Below, one piece after another: positions 1-8,982 of a stretch of DNA of 64,000 nt (its first letter is position 1; every line of letters begins with the position of its first letter). This stretch comes from Zobellia barbeyronii (GTDB lineage: Bacteria > Bacteroidota > Bacteroidia > Flavobacteriales > Flavobacteriaceae). A program made the translations under genes and the position numbers. The notes under the pieces were generated by a model that was given only the letters and a program-made list of their open reading frames with translations, was not told where the DNA came from and searched no databases. The DNA is taken from positions 744,001 to 808,000 of the forward strand of contig NZ_JACATN010000004.1 of assembly GCF_018603515.1 (NCBI RefSeq), given 5' to 3'.

Positions 1-2079
1 CTCTGGATTATCGGAAGCCAACAATTTATCTACAAGGTTTTTAGAAATGAAAATTGGGTTGTTACTTATAAGTTCTGCATGAAACTTTTCAACTTCATCT
101 CTATCATAAAACTCATCTGCTTGCGTTATTTCAAACCGCACTTTGTAAACAAAAGCACTAGTACCAGTTATCATACCCTGATTAATCAGCTTTTTAGCAA
201 ACTCATCTTTGGGCACCAAACCTTTATCGAACATAAACTTCTGCCAGAAACGGCTGTACAGCAAGTGGCCTGTAGCGTGCTCACTACCACCAATATATAA
301 ATCTACATCTTGCCAGTAGTCAATTGCTTCCTTAGAGAAAATTTCATTCTCATTGTGTGGATCCATGTAGCGGTTAAAGTACTGTGAACTACCAGCCCAA
401 CCCGGCATGGTATTCAATTCCAACGGAAACACAGTGCTATTATTTATTTCACTATTGTTTACAACGGTATTGGTTACCGTATCCCAAGCCCAAACCTCAG
501 CATTGCCTAATGGCGGTTCTCCTGTCTCTGTGGGCAAGTATTTTTCAACTTCTGGCAACGCAATAGGCAAGAATTCTTTTTCAATCATTTGAGGCATCCC
601 GTCTACATAATACACTGGGAAAGGTTCTCCCCAATATCTTTGACGACTAAATACGGCATCACGTAATCTGTAATTTATTTTTCCTTCGCCTTGCCCTAAT
701 TTCTCTAATTCATAGATAGCTAATTTCATAGCTTTCTTATACGGTAATCCGTTTAGGAAATCAGAATTCGCAATAACCGTTTTATCTTTATCAGCATGTG
801 CTTCTTCAGAAATATCTACACCTTCAAATATGTTAGGAATAGGAATATTGAAATGCTTTGCGAAGTCATAATCTCTTTGATCACCACATGGTACGGACAT
901 AACCGCACCAGTTCCATAACCTGCCAATACATAGTCCCCAATCCAAATTGGAATAGGTTCTTTTGTAAATGGATGTTCTGCATATGCACCGGTAAAAGCA
1001 CCTGAAATAGTCTTCACATCTGCCATACGATCACGTTCCGAACGTTTTGCAGTTGCTTCTATATACGCTTCTACCTCAGCTTTTTGAACTTCAGTCGTTA
1101 TTTTAGAAACCAACTCATGCTCTGGCGCCAAAGTCATAAAACTTACCCCAAAAATAGTATCGGGTCTAGTTGTAAAAACATCTATTTTTTCATCATGGTC
1201 CTTTACGTTGAAAACTGCTGAAGCTCCTTGAGAACGACCAATCCAATTGGTCTGCGAATCTTTTAATGGTTGTGGCCAATCTACCGTATTCAATCCGTCT
1301 AATAAACGTTGTGCATACGCAGAAATACGCATACTCCATTGGGTCATCTTTTTACGTATTACAGTGTGACCACCACGTTCTGACACACCGTTTACTATTT
1401 CGTCATTCGCCAATACCGTACCTAGCGCAGGGCACCAGTTTACCTCGGTATCTGCCAAGTACGTTAATCTATATTGTAATAATATTTCTTGTTTTTTAAC
1501 ATCAGAGAAAGCTTTCCAATCAGCTGCAGAAAATGATTCAATATCATCGTCACAAACAGCGTTTACATTGGCATTGCCATCCGCAGAAAATTTAGCAATC
1601 AACGTTTCTACATCTTCCGCCTTATCCGTATCCTTGTTATACCAAGAATTAAAAATTTGTATGAATATCCATTGCGTCCATTTGTAATATTCGGGACTAG
1701 AAGTACGTACCTCTCTGCTCCAATCAAAAGAAAAACCTAATTGGTCTAACTGTCTTCTGTATGTTTTAATATTAGCAGCGGTAGTTACTGCCGGATGCTG
1801 ACCTGTTTGAATTGCATACTGTTCTGCAGGTAAACCAAAAGAATCATACCCCTGTGGATGCAAAACATTAAAACCTTTATGCCTTTTGTAGCGTGCATAA
1901 ATATCACTGGCTATATAACCAAGCGGATGCCCCACGTGCAATCCGGCACCCGAAGGGTAAGGAAACATATCCAAAACATAGTATTTTGGCTTATCGGAAT
2001 TGTTTTTGGCTTTGAACGTTTCGTTTTTGGCCCAAAAGTCTTGCCAATTTTTCTCTATTTCCTTGAAATCGTAGTGCAT
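1..2079 (-). CDS. leuS: Leucine--tRNA ligase (C-terminal part outside window)
   Basis: Charges tRNA-Leu with leucine in the cytoplasm (class I aminoacyl-tRNA synthetase). Read on the minus strand from ATG at 2079, the protein opens MHYDFKEIEKNWQDFWAK and soon shows YPSGAGLHVGHPLGY, which contains the HIGH-type signature (HVGH), followed by the conserved HPQGYDSFGLPAEQYA stretch. The window holds about 693 residues, covering the catalytic fold and the CP1 editing insertion. The KMSKS loop and anticodon-binding domain lie beyond position 1, so the gene is cut by the window edge and not broken. It is divergent from ftsX. A TAnnTTTG box lies 28-35 bp upstream of the start. Confidence 0.95.
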   Translation of the reverse strand, partial: MHYDFKEIEKNWQDFWAKNETFKAKNNSDKPKYYVLDMFPYPSGAGLHVGHPLGYIASDIYARYKRHKGFNVLHPQGYDSFGLPAEQYAIQTGQHPAVTTAANIKTYRRQLDQLGFSFDWSREVRTSSPEYYKWTQWIFIQIFNSWYNKDTDKAEDVETLIAKFSADGNANVNAVCDDDIESFSAADWKAFSDVKKQEILLQYRLTYLADTEVNWCPALGTVLANDEIVNGVSERGGHTVIRKKMTQWSMRISAYAQRLLDGLNTVDWPQPLKDSQTNWIGRSQGASAVFNVKDHDEKIDVFTTRPDTIFGVSFMTLAPEHELVSKITTEVQKAEVEAYIEATAKRSERDRMADVKTISGAFTGAYAEHPFTKEPIPIWIGDYVLAGYGTGAVMSVPCGDQRDYDFAKHFNIPIPNIFEGVDISEEAHADKDKTVIANSDFLNGLPYKKAMKLAIYELEKLGQGEGKINYRLRDAVFSRQRYWGEPFPVYYVDGMPQMIEKEFLPIALPEVEKYLPTETGEPPLGNAEVWAWDTVTNTVVNNSEINNSTVFPLELNTMPGWAGSSQYFNRYMDPHNENEIFSKEAIDYWQDVDLYIGGSEHATGHLLYSRFWQKFMFDKGLVPKDEFAKKLINQGMITGTSAFVYKVRFEITQADEFYDRDEVEKFHAELISNNPIFISKNLVDKLLASDNPE

Positions 2080-2106
2080 GCTGATATCTTTCTTTTCAAT
2101 GTTGCC

Positions 2107-2114
2107 CAAAAATA
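2107..2114 (-). promoter_or_regulatory. Candidate -7 promoter box of leuS
   Basis: On the minus strand this reads TATTTTTG, a match to the Bacteroidota -7 consensus TAnnTTTG. It would place transcription start near 2101, about 22 nt before the leuS ATG. I see no convincing -33 TTG at the usual spacing, so this is a candidate only. Confidence 0.4.
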
Positions 2115-2160
2115 AGTTTATTCAATTTACTTTCCTAAATTTACGGTCGCATACACGCTT

Positions 2161-3039
2161 ATGGGCAAGTCTTTTGAACAGTATCAGAAACAAAAATTAA
2201 TATCATCGTATTTTTCGGTGATACTGAGCATTGCTTTGGTTTTATTTTTACTAGGTATTTTGGGGCTTTTGGTTATCAATACCAAAAAAATGGCAGATCA
2301 CTTTAAGGAGCAGATCACCATTTCTATTTTCTTAAAAGACGAAGCCAAAGAGTCTGAAATAGACCAACTCCAAAAAAATCTCTTACAGCAAGAACACACC
2401 AAGAGCGCTGTCTTCGTTTCCAAAGAAGATGCCGCCAAACAGCATAGCGAGGAAATAGGCGAGGATTTTCAGAATTTCTTAGGCTACAATCCGCTTAAAA
2501 ACTCCATTGATGTGCAGTTACGAGCAGATTTTGTTACGCCTCAAGAAATAGATTCTTTAGCTACCAATCTTGCCAAAAAGACGTATGTGGAAGAAGTTAG
2601 CTATGACAAACCTCTAGTTGGTCTACTGAGTGAAAACGTAAAACGCATTAGTTTTTGGATTTTGATTGCCAGTGGTATTCTTACTTTTATTGCCATTTTG
2701 CTTATCAATAGCTCCATCCGTTTAAGCATTTACTCCAAACGTTTTATCATTAAAACCATGCAAATGGTAGGTGCTACCAAAACTTTTATACGTAGGCCTT
2801 TTATATGGATGAATATTAAACTGGGGATCTTAGGCGCATTAACTGCACTTTTAGCGTTAACGGGAGCATTATATTATTTAGACCAAAACTTTCCCGAACT
2901 AGAGCTTTTTAAGGACCTTGAGCAACTGGGTATACTCTACGGAGCCATCTTTGTTTTGGGGATATTCATCTCTTTGATCAGTACGTTTTTTGCAACACAA
3001 CGGTTTCTGAATCTCAGAACCGATGAACTTTACTATTAA
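2161..3039 (+). CDS. ftsX: Cell division protein FtsX
   Basis: Inner-membrane permease-like partner of the ATPase FtsE. The FtsEX complex relays ATP hydrolysis to peptidoglycan hydrolases at the septum. The 292-residue protein has the FtsX layout: a cytoplasmic N-terminus (MGKSFEQYQKQKLISSYFS), TM1 at about 18-40, a periplasmic domain to about 165 including FKEQITISIFLKDEAKE, then three C-terminal membrane segments near 168-188, 220-240 and 258-280. Length is typical. ftsE is not adjacent, which is usual in Bacteroidota. It is divergent from leuS and followed by the DUF3098 gene and uppP, an envelope-biogenesis neighbourhood. Confidence 0.92.
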   Translation: MGKSFEQYQKQKLISSYFSVILSIALVLFLLGILGLLVINTKKMADHFKEQITISIFLKDEAKESEIDQLQKNLLQQEHTKSAVFVSKEDAAKQHSEEIGEDFQNFLGYNPLKNSIDVQLRADFVTPQEIDSLATNLAKKTYVEEVSYDKPLVGLLSENVKRISFWILIASGILTFIAILLINSSIRLSIYSKRFIIKTMQMVGATKTFIRRPFIWMNIKLGILGALTALLALTGALYYLDQNFPELELFKDLEQLGILYGAIFVLGIFISLISTFFATQRFLNLRTDELYY

Positions 3040-3106
3040 GACCATCCTAACAATAAACCTTTACGACCATAAACTTTTTTAAGTAGAACTTCGTTAAATT
3101 TGCAGC

Positions 3107-3376
3107 ATGGGTAAGAAACAAGTAGAACATACAGGCCAGCAGGGTAAACAAGAATTCATTTTTCAGAAAAAGAACTATACCTTCTTTTTTGTGGGTCTTG
3201 CATTTATAGCCTTAGGCTTTATACTTATGAGTGGTGGTGGCAGTGATGACCCTAATGCATTTAATGAAGACATCTATAGCTTTAGAAGAATACGCTTAGC
3301 ACCTACCCTAGTATTAATTGGATTAGGTATTGAGATATATGCCATATTGTTGAATCCGCACAAGAAGAAAAAATAA
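3107..3376 (+). CDS. DUF3098 family small membrane protein
   Basis: An 89-residue protein with two hydrophobic segments (about 25-43 and 66-82). They are separated by a short loop containing GGGSDDPNAFNEDIYSFRR, and the tail is lysine-rich (NPHKKKK). This is the DUF3098 family, whose gene commonly lies between ftsX and uppP in Bacteroidota; its function is unknown. The position suggests a role in envelope or division. The stop is 2 bp before the TTG start of uppP, so the two are surely cotranscribed. A TAAATTTG box ends only 5 bp before the ATG, so a promoter there would give an almost leaderless mRNA. Confidence 0.85.
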   Translation: MGKKQVEHTGQQGKQEFIFQKKNYTFFFVGLAFIALGFILMSGGGSDDPNAFNEDIYSFRRIRLAPTLVLIGLGIEIYAILLNPHKKKK

Positions 3377-3378
3377 TT

Positions 3379-4173
3379 TTGGAGACGCTAGACGCAATCA
3401 TTCTCGGTATCATTCAAGGATTGACCGAATTTTTACCAGTATCATCAAGTGGGCATTTAGAATTAGGAAAAGCTATTTTAGGTGACAATTCCGTTCCTGA
3501 AGAAAGCCTTTTATTTACAGTTGTACTTCATGCAGCAACCGCTTTGAGTACTATTGTAGTTTTTAGAAAGGATATATGGGAAATTATTAGTGGACTCCTT
3601 ACCTTTAAATGGAACGAAGAAGCTCAATTCTCTGTAAAAATTATCATATCTATGTTACCTGCAGTTTTTGTAGGTCTTTTTTTTGAAGAACAACTGGAAG
3701 CCTTTTTTGGCGGGAATGTTCGTTTCGTAGGCTTTATGCTTTTGATAACGGCTGTTCTTTTATACTTTGCTGACAAAGCAAAAGACACCGATAAAAAAGT
3801 AAGCTTTAAGAACGCCTTTATTGTAGGTGTATCTCAGGCCATTGCTATGTTACCAGGTATTTCTAGAAGTGGTGCTACCATTTCTACATCAGTATTACTA
3901 GGTGTTGACAAAACCAAAGCAGCTCGTTTTTCATTTTTAATGGTCGTACCTCTTATTTTTGGTAAAATAGGAAAAGACCTTATGAGTGGCGACCTAAACT
4001 TTGACGGCGGAAACAATGTTGCCATGGGTGCAGGTTTTATTGCCGCTTTCTTAGCCGGTCTTGCTGCCTGTACTTGGATGATCCAATTAGTAAAAAAGAG
4101 CAAACTTTCTTACTTTGCCATTTACTGCTTTGTTGTTGGACTGATCGCTATTGCCTACGGTTATTTAGGCTAG
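3379..4173 (+). CDS. uppP: Undecaprenyl-diphosphatase UppP (BacA family)
   Basis: Integral membrane phosphatase that converts undecaprenyl diphosphate to undecaprenyl phosphate, recycling the lipid carrier for peptidoglycan and O-antigen. The 264-residue protein carries both family signatures: GLTEFLPVSSSGHL near residue 14 and PGISRSGATIS near residue 160, which include the catalytic Glu, Ser, His and Arg residues. About eight hydrophobic helices are visible. The start is TTG at 3379, two bases after the preceding stop; the first residues METLDAIILGIIQGLTEFL match the family N-terminus well, so this start is preferred. Confidence 0.95.
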   Translation: METLDAIILGIIQGLTEFLPVSSSGHLELGKAILGDNSVPEESLLFTVVLHAATALSTIVVFRKDIWEIISGLLTFKWNEEAQFSVKIIISMLPAVFVGLFFEEQLEAFFGGNVRFVGFMLLITAVLLYFADKAKDTDKKVSFKNAFIVGVSQAIAMLPGISRSGATISTSVLLGVDKTKAARFSFLMVVPLIFGKIGKDLMSGDLNFDGGNNVAMGAGFIAAFLAGLAACTWMIQLVKKSKLSYFAIYCFVVGLIAIAYGYLG

Positions 4174-4215
4174 ACGGTTTTCAGTTATTCGCAACAGAGA
4201 TTAATACTTATTTAT

Positions 4216-4929
4216 ATGGATTCGCGCACCCAAGAAGACTTTCTTGATGGACAAATATTACTTATAGACAAACCACTGGGTTGGTCTTCTTTTCAGGCGG
4301 TAAATAAATTAAAATGGGCTATTCGCACCAAGTTCAAACTCAAGAAGTTTAAGATTGGGCATGCCGGAACTTTAGATCCTTTAGCAACCGGACTACTTAT
4401 TATTTGCTCGGGTAAATTCACCAAGAGAATTACAGAACTTCAAGGACAAGTAAAAGAATACACAGGTACGATTACCTTAGGTGGCACAACTCCTTCTTAT
4501 GATTTGGAAACCGAAGTAGATAAAACTTACCCTACCGAACATATCACGGAAGCACTACTAAAAGAAACCCTTCCCCAGTTTATTGGTGATATTGAACAAC
4601 GTCCACCTGTATTTTCAGCATTAAAAAAAGATGGCAAACGTCTATACGAATATGCTAGGGAAGGTAAAGAAGTAGAGATAAAACTGAGAAGCGTTAACGT
4701 TTCCGTCTTTGAGATTACCGAAATGAAGCTACCAGATGTTAAATTTAGAATTGTTTGCAGCAAAGGCACTTATATTAGATCTTTGGCACATGATTTGGGG
4801 CAAGCATTACAGAGTGGAGGGCATTTATCTGAACTTAGGAGAACCAAAATAGGTGACTATAACGTAAATAATGCCATTGACCCCAGTGTATTTGCGGAAA
4901 ACCTACTAGGAAAAACATCAGAATCATAA
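4216..4929 (+). CDS. truB: tRNA pseudouridine(55) synthase TruB
   Basis: Isomerises uridine 55 in the T-loop of tRNAs. The 237-residue protein shows the catalytic motif KIGHAGTLDPLATGLL with the nucleophilic aspartate at about residue 54. Family motifs KPLGWSS, RPPVFSALKKDGKRLYEYAR and SKGTYIRSLAHDLG are also present. It is shorter than E. coli TruB because the C-terminal PUA-like domain is largely missing, as is normal for this phylum. It lies 42 bp after uppP, probably in the same operon (ftsX, DUF3098, uppP, truB). Confidence 0.95.
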   Translation: MDSRTQEDFLDGQILLIDKPLGWSSFQAVNKLKWAIRTKFKLKKFKIGHAGTLDPLATGLLIICSGKFTKRITELQGQVKEYTGTITLGGTTPSYDLETEVDKTYPTEHITEALLKETLPQFIGDIEQRPPVFSALKKDGKRLYEYAREGKEVEIKLRSVNVSVFEITEMKLPDVKFRIVCSKGTYIRSLAHDLGQALQSGGHLSELRRTKIGDYNVNNAIDPSVFAENLLGKTSES

Positions 4930-4998
4930 AAAGAGTACCCTAGCCTTTCCGTTCAACGAATAATTAAAATATTTTTTTAAAATTGTGGTTATATCACT

Positions 4999-5730
4999 AT
5001 GACCTTGAACCGTAAACATTTAGCGTTCCTTATTACCTTTTTTTCGATGTCTATTATCGTGTTGGCACTGTACAACATACACTTAGGCCAAGATAAAAAG
5101 GTAGACGACTATGTGGTAGAAATGGTGCTTGAGGAAGATATTGAAGAGCTTCTTAAAGAAAAGGAAGAGTTAGAGCGGGAAAGTCAAAAATTAGACCCTG
5201 TAAAAAGCCACATGGCTTATAACGAAACTGCAAAACCAAGCTACGGTAATCCAGAGCCTTTAAAAACACTTGAGGAGATATTAGAGGAAAAAATGGCTGC
5301 CGAAAATAGCGACGACCCTAATGAACTACTTTCTGATTCAGAATATGCGGAGCGCGTAAAAGAACTGAAAAAGAAACGTAAGGAAGCCAAGCAGCTACTA
5401 GGCGAAAAAGAAGCACAGAAGAAAGAATTCACCAATAATTTAGCAAAAAGAAATACATCGGTTTCCTACTCACTTGTAAACCGTAGTAATTATAGATTAC
5501 CTCCCCCAATATACACTTGTATTGTTGGTGGAAAGGTTGTTGTAAACATTCAAGTAGATGCAATGGGCAACGTTGTGGATGCCGATTACAACTCCAAAAG
5601 CTCTGGCACTTCTAACGGTTGTTTGATAGACAATGCCATTGCTTACGCTTATAAAGCTAAATTTAGTTCTGGTGAAAAATCGGTTCAAAAAGGAACTATC
5701 ACCTACCTATTTCAAGGGAAAGCTCGCTAA
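4999..5730 (+). CDS. Membrane-anchored coiled-coil protein with TonB-like C-terminus
   Basis: A 243-residue protein with one N-terminal membrane anchor (about residues 8-25, LAFLITFFSMSIIVLALYN). It is followed by a strongly charged region of probable coiled coil (about 38-155, rich in Glu and Lys) and a small C-terminal domain. That domain, VGGKVVVNIQVDAMGNVVDADY followed by AIAYAYKAKFSS, resembles the energy-transducer TonB C-terminal fold. This suggests a periplasmic adaptor that transmits energy to, or scaffolds, an outer-membrane partner, but no exbBD genes are nearby and the canonical proline-rich spacer is missing. Its 3' end overlaps the convergent thioredoxin gene by 24 bp. Confidence 0.6.
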   Translation: MTLNRKHLAFLITFFSMSIIVLALYNIHLGQDKKVDDYVVEMVLEEDIEELLKEKEELERESQKLDPVKSHMAYNETAKPSYGNPEPLKTLEEILEEKMAAENSDDPNELLSDSEYAERVKELKKKRKEAKQLLGEKEAQKKEFTNNLAKRNTSVSYSLVNRSNYRLPPPIYTCIVGGKVVVNIQVDAMGNVVDADYNSKSSGTSNGCLIDNAIAYAYKAKFSSGEKSVQKGTITYLFQGKAR

Positions 5731-6333
5731 TACTTCTTTAAGCGTTGATTGCCCCTTATCTTTATTATACCATTGTTGAATTTCCTCTTTAATCTCAGGT
5801 AACAATTGGCCGTGTTTTGCTTTATGGTCTGCTACCAATTTTGCAGCAAGCTTTGGTCTTGGCCCCCAATCTGCAAGTACTTCTTGGTTTTCCTCATCCC
5901 AAAAAATCAACTTAGGAATAGACATTCCCCCATTGGTCAAGAAACGGTTCATTAGGTCTACATTTTCATCCCTCAAAACCACTTTAAGATTTATATTATC
6001 ATTCAACTGCGCCACTTTGTTAATTACAGGTAAAGCCGGAGCAGCATCTCCACACCAACTTTCGGTTAAGACTATCAGTTGTACTTTTCTAACAAGCTTG
6101 GCAATCGTAGCTGCATCTTCTGGACTCACCTTTACCGTTTTATCAAAACGCTTCATACGGCGGTCATTAAGCATTGTATAATTAGCCAAGGCTTCTGTTT
6201 GCTCTGGTCCCGTTGCTTTTCCTTCAAGAACCAACTGGCTTACCATTGCACGGTAATCTTCGTATGAAATAGCTTGAGAAAGCGCTTTTCCTATTAACTC
6301 TTGTGTACTGTTTTCTGTTGTAGGTAATGCCAT
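5707..6333 (-). CDS. Thioredoxin-family protein with single active-site cysteine
   Basis: A 208-residue cytoplasmic-looking protein of the thioredoxin_9 type. The active-site region reads LTESWCGDAAPALP: the usual WCxxC has become WCGDA, so only the first cysteine remains. The cis-proline loop is present as GGMSIPKLIFWD. With one cysteine it cannot act as a classical dithiol oxidoreductase and may work through mixed disulfides or as a binding protein. No signal peptide is seen. It overlaps the preceding convergent gene tail to tail by 24 bp. The function is not established for this family. Confidence 0.75.
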   Translation of the reverse strand: MALPTTENSTQELIGKALSQAISYEDYRAMVSQLVLEGKATGPEQTEALANYTMLNDRRMKRFDKTVKVSPEDAATIAKLVRKVQLIVLTESWCGDAAPALPVINKVAQLNDNINLKVVLRDENVDLMNRFLTNGGMSIPKLIFWDEENQEVLADWGPRPKLAAKLVADHKAKHGQLLPEIKEEIQQWYNKDKGQSTLKEVLASFPLK

Positions 6334-6464
6334 TTTAATCTTCTTTAAAATTTGATAACAAAGTTAACACTCTGCTATTTCTGACTTGGTAACATGGGTC
6401 ACATTGGTAGTATTTTATTGCAAGAACTTACAAAACTCTAGCTCAACAACCTTTTTAAGACGAG

Positions 6465-6496
6465 AAAGTCCGTTATACCATAGTACAACGGACTTT
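6465..6496 (-). terminator. Hairpin terminator downstream of the esterase-like gene
   Basis: Perfect 10-bp inverted repeat (AAAGTCCGTT and AACGGACTTT) with a 12-nt loop, 20 bp downstream of the minus-strand esterase-like gene. The T-rich tail is short, so termination strength is uncertain. Confidence 0.7.
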
Positions 6497-6516
6497 ACAC
6501 AACTTTATTTAATCTC

Positions 6517-7647
6517 TTATTTTACTTCAAGAAGTATGAATTGATTCAATTGCGGGCCAAATGCACTAAAGTTATTATCCGCCACCAAGACCAATGAACG
6601 ATTTCCATTTTCTAATTCAGGGCCAAAAGTAATTCCCTCAATGTTATCTACTACCCCATCCGTTAATTGATTTCTAACACTTTCAAAATCGAATAACAAC
6701 TTCTTGCTCGCTTTTATATAGTCAGCATCTTTAAGACTATCCATACCGCTTACGTCCGCAGCTTTAGAAGCATCCACATCATAAATCTTTACGTTGTTAC
6801 CACCATCTGCATAGCCAGTTGAAAACGAACGTTCCAATACCAAAAACTTATCGGTATCATATTCTAGAATTTCTACAACGCCATTTACTGTAAAAGCAGT
6901 TTCATCAAACTTTCTAGCAATTGGATCTAACTCATAAGCAAACTCTTTTCCGAATGCACCCGAAGCATTTATATAAGCTATTCTTACTGGAGAATCCGTA
7001 TCCTCCACTATTGGTTCAACCCCGTCTTGAGCAAGAGGCAGTTCCATTGAAGCCCAATAGCCCACTTTATCATAAGCAACAGAAAGACCTTCAATAACCC
7101 CATTATGTCTTGGACCTCGGTTTTCATCATCGGATACTTTAAATTTTTCGGATAAGGAAATACTCGATTTATAAGAACCATCGGCACTTGCCAATCTCAC
7201 AAAAGGATCAATACCGCTTTTGATGTTTCCTTCACTAGACCACAACAAGCTACCACCTGGAGTAACCCGTATAGACTCTGGATCTACCTCACCATCTGCA
7301 AAAGGCAAATTACTGCCGTTCAACAATTCCGTAACCCCATTAATAACTACGTTTTCAAATCCGTTTTCATTAAATTGAATGTCTGCCGTGTAAAACCGAA
7401 TGGGTGCTTTGGCATCATCACTAATCATGTACCACTTTCCATCTGCATAGTCTATTGCAGACAATCCGCCAACAATTGTCCCTGCATATATAGAACCATC
7501 AGGTAATACATATTCATCCACAAACTGTAGACTGGTTATATCTTCTCCTTGCGATTTTGCATCGCCCATAATCTCATCTATATGCTCACATGAGATAACC
7601 GTGGTTAATATTAGTAGCCCTAAAATTTCTAATGTAAAGTCCTTCAT
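6517..7647 (-). CDS. Phytase-like / esterase-like lipoprotein
   Basis: Probable outer-membrane or periplasmic lipoprotein of the esterase-like, phytase-like beta-propeller family (PF13449 type). From ATG at 7647 it opens MKDFTLEILGLLILTTVISC, a signal peptide ending in a lipobox (VIS-Cys). An upstream TTG-initiated extension to 7680 exists but would bury the signal, so the ATG is chosen. Repeated blade-like strands include SAIDYADGKWYMISDD, RHNGVIEGLSVAYD and NIEGITFGPELENGNRSLVLVADNNF, the last being typical of the family. The substrate is unknown; some relatives release phosphate from organic phosphate esters. It is monocistronic, with its own terminator. Confidence 0.75.
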   Translation of the reverse strand: MKDFTLEILGLLILTTVISCEHIDEIMGDAKSQGEDITSLQFVDEYVLPDGSIYAGTIVGGLSAIDYADGKWYMISDDAKAPIRFYTADIQFNENGFENVVINGVTELLNGSNLPFADGEVDPESIRVTPGGSLLWSSEGNIKSGIDPFVRLASADGSYKSSISLSEKFKVSDDENRGPRHNGVIEGLSVAYDKVGYWASMELPLAQDGVEPIVEDTDSPVRIAYINASGAFGKEFAYELDPIARKFDETAFTVNGVVEILEYDTDKFLVLERSFSTGYADGGNNVKIYDVDASKAADVSGMDSLKDADYIKASKKLLFDFESVRNQLTDGVVDNIEGITFGPELENGNRSLVLVADNNFSAFGPQLNQFILLEVK

Positions 7648-7801
7648 TTTAATGTATGTTTTGGTCTGGCAAGATCTCACTTAGATTGCATTAGGAGTTT
7701 AACTCTAGATTACGATTATATTACGGTTATATTATCTGTTGAGATTTAGAGTTGCTAGATCTGCTTGTATATTCATACCTTTAAATGTAGATAAACTGAA
7801 C

Positions 7802-8368
7802 ATGGAAAAACAAAGATGCGGTTGGTGCAAAGGCGATACACTTTATGAAGCTTATCATGATGAAGAATGGGGCTCACCCGTAAAAGACGATGCCTTATTG
7901 TTTGAATTTTTAGTATTGGAAACCTTCCAAGCTGGATTAAGCTGGATTACCATTTTAAAAAAGCGCGAAAATTTCAGGAAAGCATTCGACAATTTCGACT
8001 ATAAGAAGATAGTTGCTTATGAGGAGGATAAAATTCAGGAATTACTTCAAAATGCTGGAATTATTCGAAACAAATTAAAGGTTCGTGCAACAGTTTCTAA
8101 TGCTTTAGCGTTTATAAAAGTGCAAGATGAGTTTGGAAGTTTCAGTAACTATGTTTGGGGATTCGTTAATGAAACACCCTTAAAGAATAGTGTTGAGAAT
8201 TACAAAAATGCCCCCCCTGCAAACACAGAGCTTTCTGATGCACTCAGTAAAGACCTAAAGAAGAGAGGTTTTAAATTTGTGGGCAGCACTGTGGTCTATG
8301 CTTTTATGCAGGCAGTGGGCATGGTTAATGACCATGAAATTTCTTGCTTCAGGTATAACGAAGTATAG
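7802..8368 (+). CDS. tag: DNA-3-methyladenine glycosylase I
   Basis: Base-excision repair enzyme that removes 3-methyladenine from alkylated DNA. The chosen ATG at 7802 gives MEKQRCGWCKGD, the family N-terminus with zinc-ligand cysteines. The upstream in-frame TTG extension is rejected. Motifs DEEWGSPV, FEFLVLETFQAGLSW, KFVGSTVVYAFMQAVGMVNDH and the terminal HEISC complete the helix-hairpin-helix glycosylase fold and the Cys/His zinc site. Length (188 aa) is normal. A secreted protein gene follows 22 bp downstream. Confidence 0.93.
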   Translation: MEKQRCGWCKGDTLYEAYHDEEWGSPVKDDALLFEFLVLETFQAGLSWITILKKRENFRKAFDNFDYKKIVAYEEDKIQELLQNAGIIRNKLKVRATVSNALAFIKVQDEFGSFSNYVWGFVNETPLKNSVENYKNAPPANTELSDALSKDLKKRGFKFVGSTVVYAFMQAVGMVNDHEISCFRYNEV

Positions 8369-8390
8369 TTGAAGCTAATTATTAAAGTGT

Positions 8391-8978
8391 ATGAATTTTA
8401 AGTCTGTTTTGTTTTTAGTCCTATGTATCACCCTCAGTACCAATAGCGCTTTCGCTCAAGTAAAAAACGAACGCGAACATCGTATTCGTAAATCGCAATT
8501 TCCTGAACAAGCACTTACTCTAGTAAAAGAAAAGTTGGCCAATGCCAGACGTATTCGCTTTTATAAAGAAATAGACAGCAGTAAAATTAGTTATGAAGCT
8601 AAATTCAAAAAAGACCGTTTACAATACAGTGTTAAATTTAACGCCAAAGGAAAATTAGAAGATGTTGAAATCATAATAAAACCAGTAGATATTCCAAATG
8701 ATGCATATTCTAAAATTACTACCTATCTAGAAGAGAATTTTATAAAGTATAAAATACGAAAAATACAACAGCAGTATATTACGGACGGTGACAATGTAGA
8801 TCAAACTTTAAAAGAGGCTTTTCAAAACCTCATGCTACCCTCTATTAAGTACGTGTTTCTAATTAATGGAAAAAACGATAACGGTTCTGAGAAATTTGAA
8901 ATACTTTTTAATTCCGAAGGTAAATTTGAACTGATGAAGAATGCATTGCCCCCTAATTATGACCATGTACTATACTAG
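8391..8978 (+). CDS. Secreted PepSY-like protein
   Basis: A 195-residue exported protein with signal peptide MNFKSVLFLVLCITLSTNSAFA and cleavage probably before QVKNE. Two similar halves can be recognised, each resembling the PepSY-like fold (PF11396 type). An example is SSKISYEAKFKKDRLQYSVKFNAKGKLEDVEI, where alternating strands end in a glycine turn followed by an acidic strand. No enzyme motif is visible. The fold resembles the C-terminal part of the five small secreted proteins at 23-27 kb, but the sequence is clearly divergent. It is 22 bp after tag and convergent with aat. Confidence 0.55.
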   Translation: MNFKSVLFLVLCITLSTNSAFAQVKNEREHRIRKSQFPEQALTLVKEKLANARRIRFYKEIDSSKISYEAKFKKDRLQYSVKFNAKGKLEDVEIIIKPVDIPNDAYSKITTYLEENFIKYKIRKIQQQYITDGDNVDQTLKEAFQNLMLPSIKYVFLINGKNDNGSEKFEILFNSEGKFELMKNALPPNYDHVLY

Positions 8979-8982
8979 TACA

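Noticed and set aside
79-1499. Several + strand open frames at the left end
   Set aside because: They are shadows of leuS, which reads through on the minus strand with conserved motifs.
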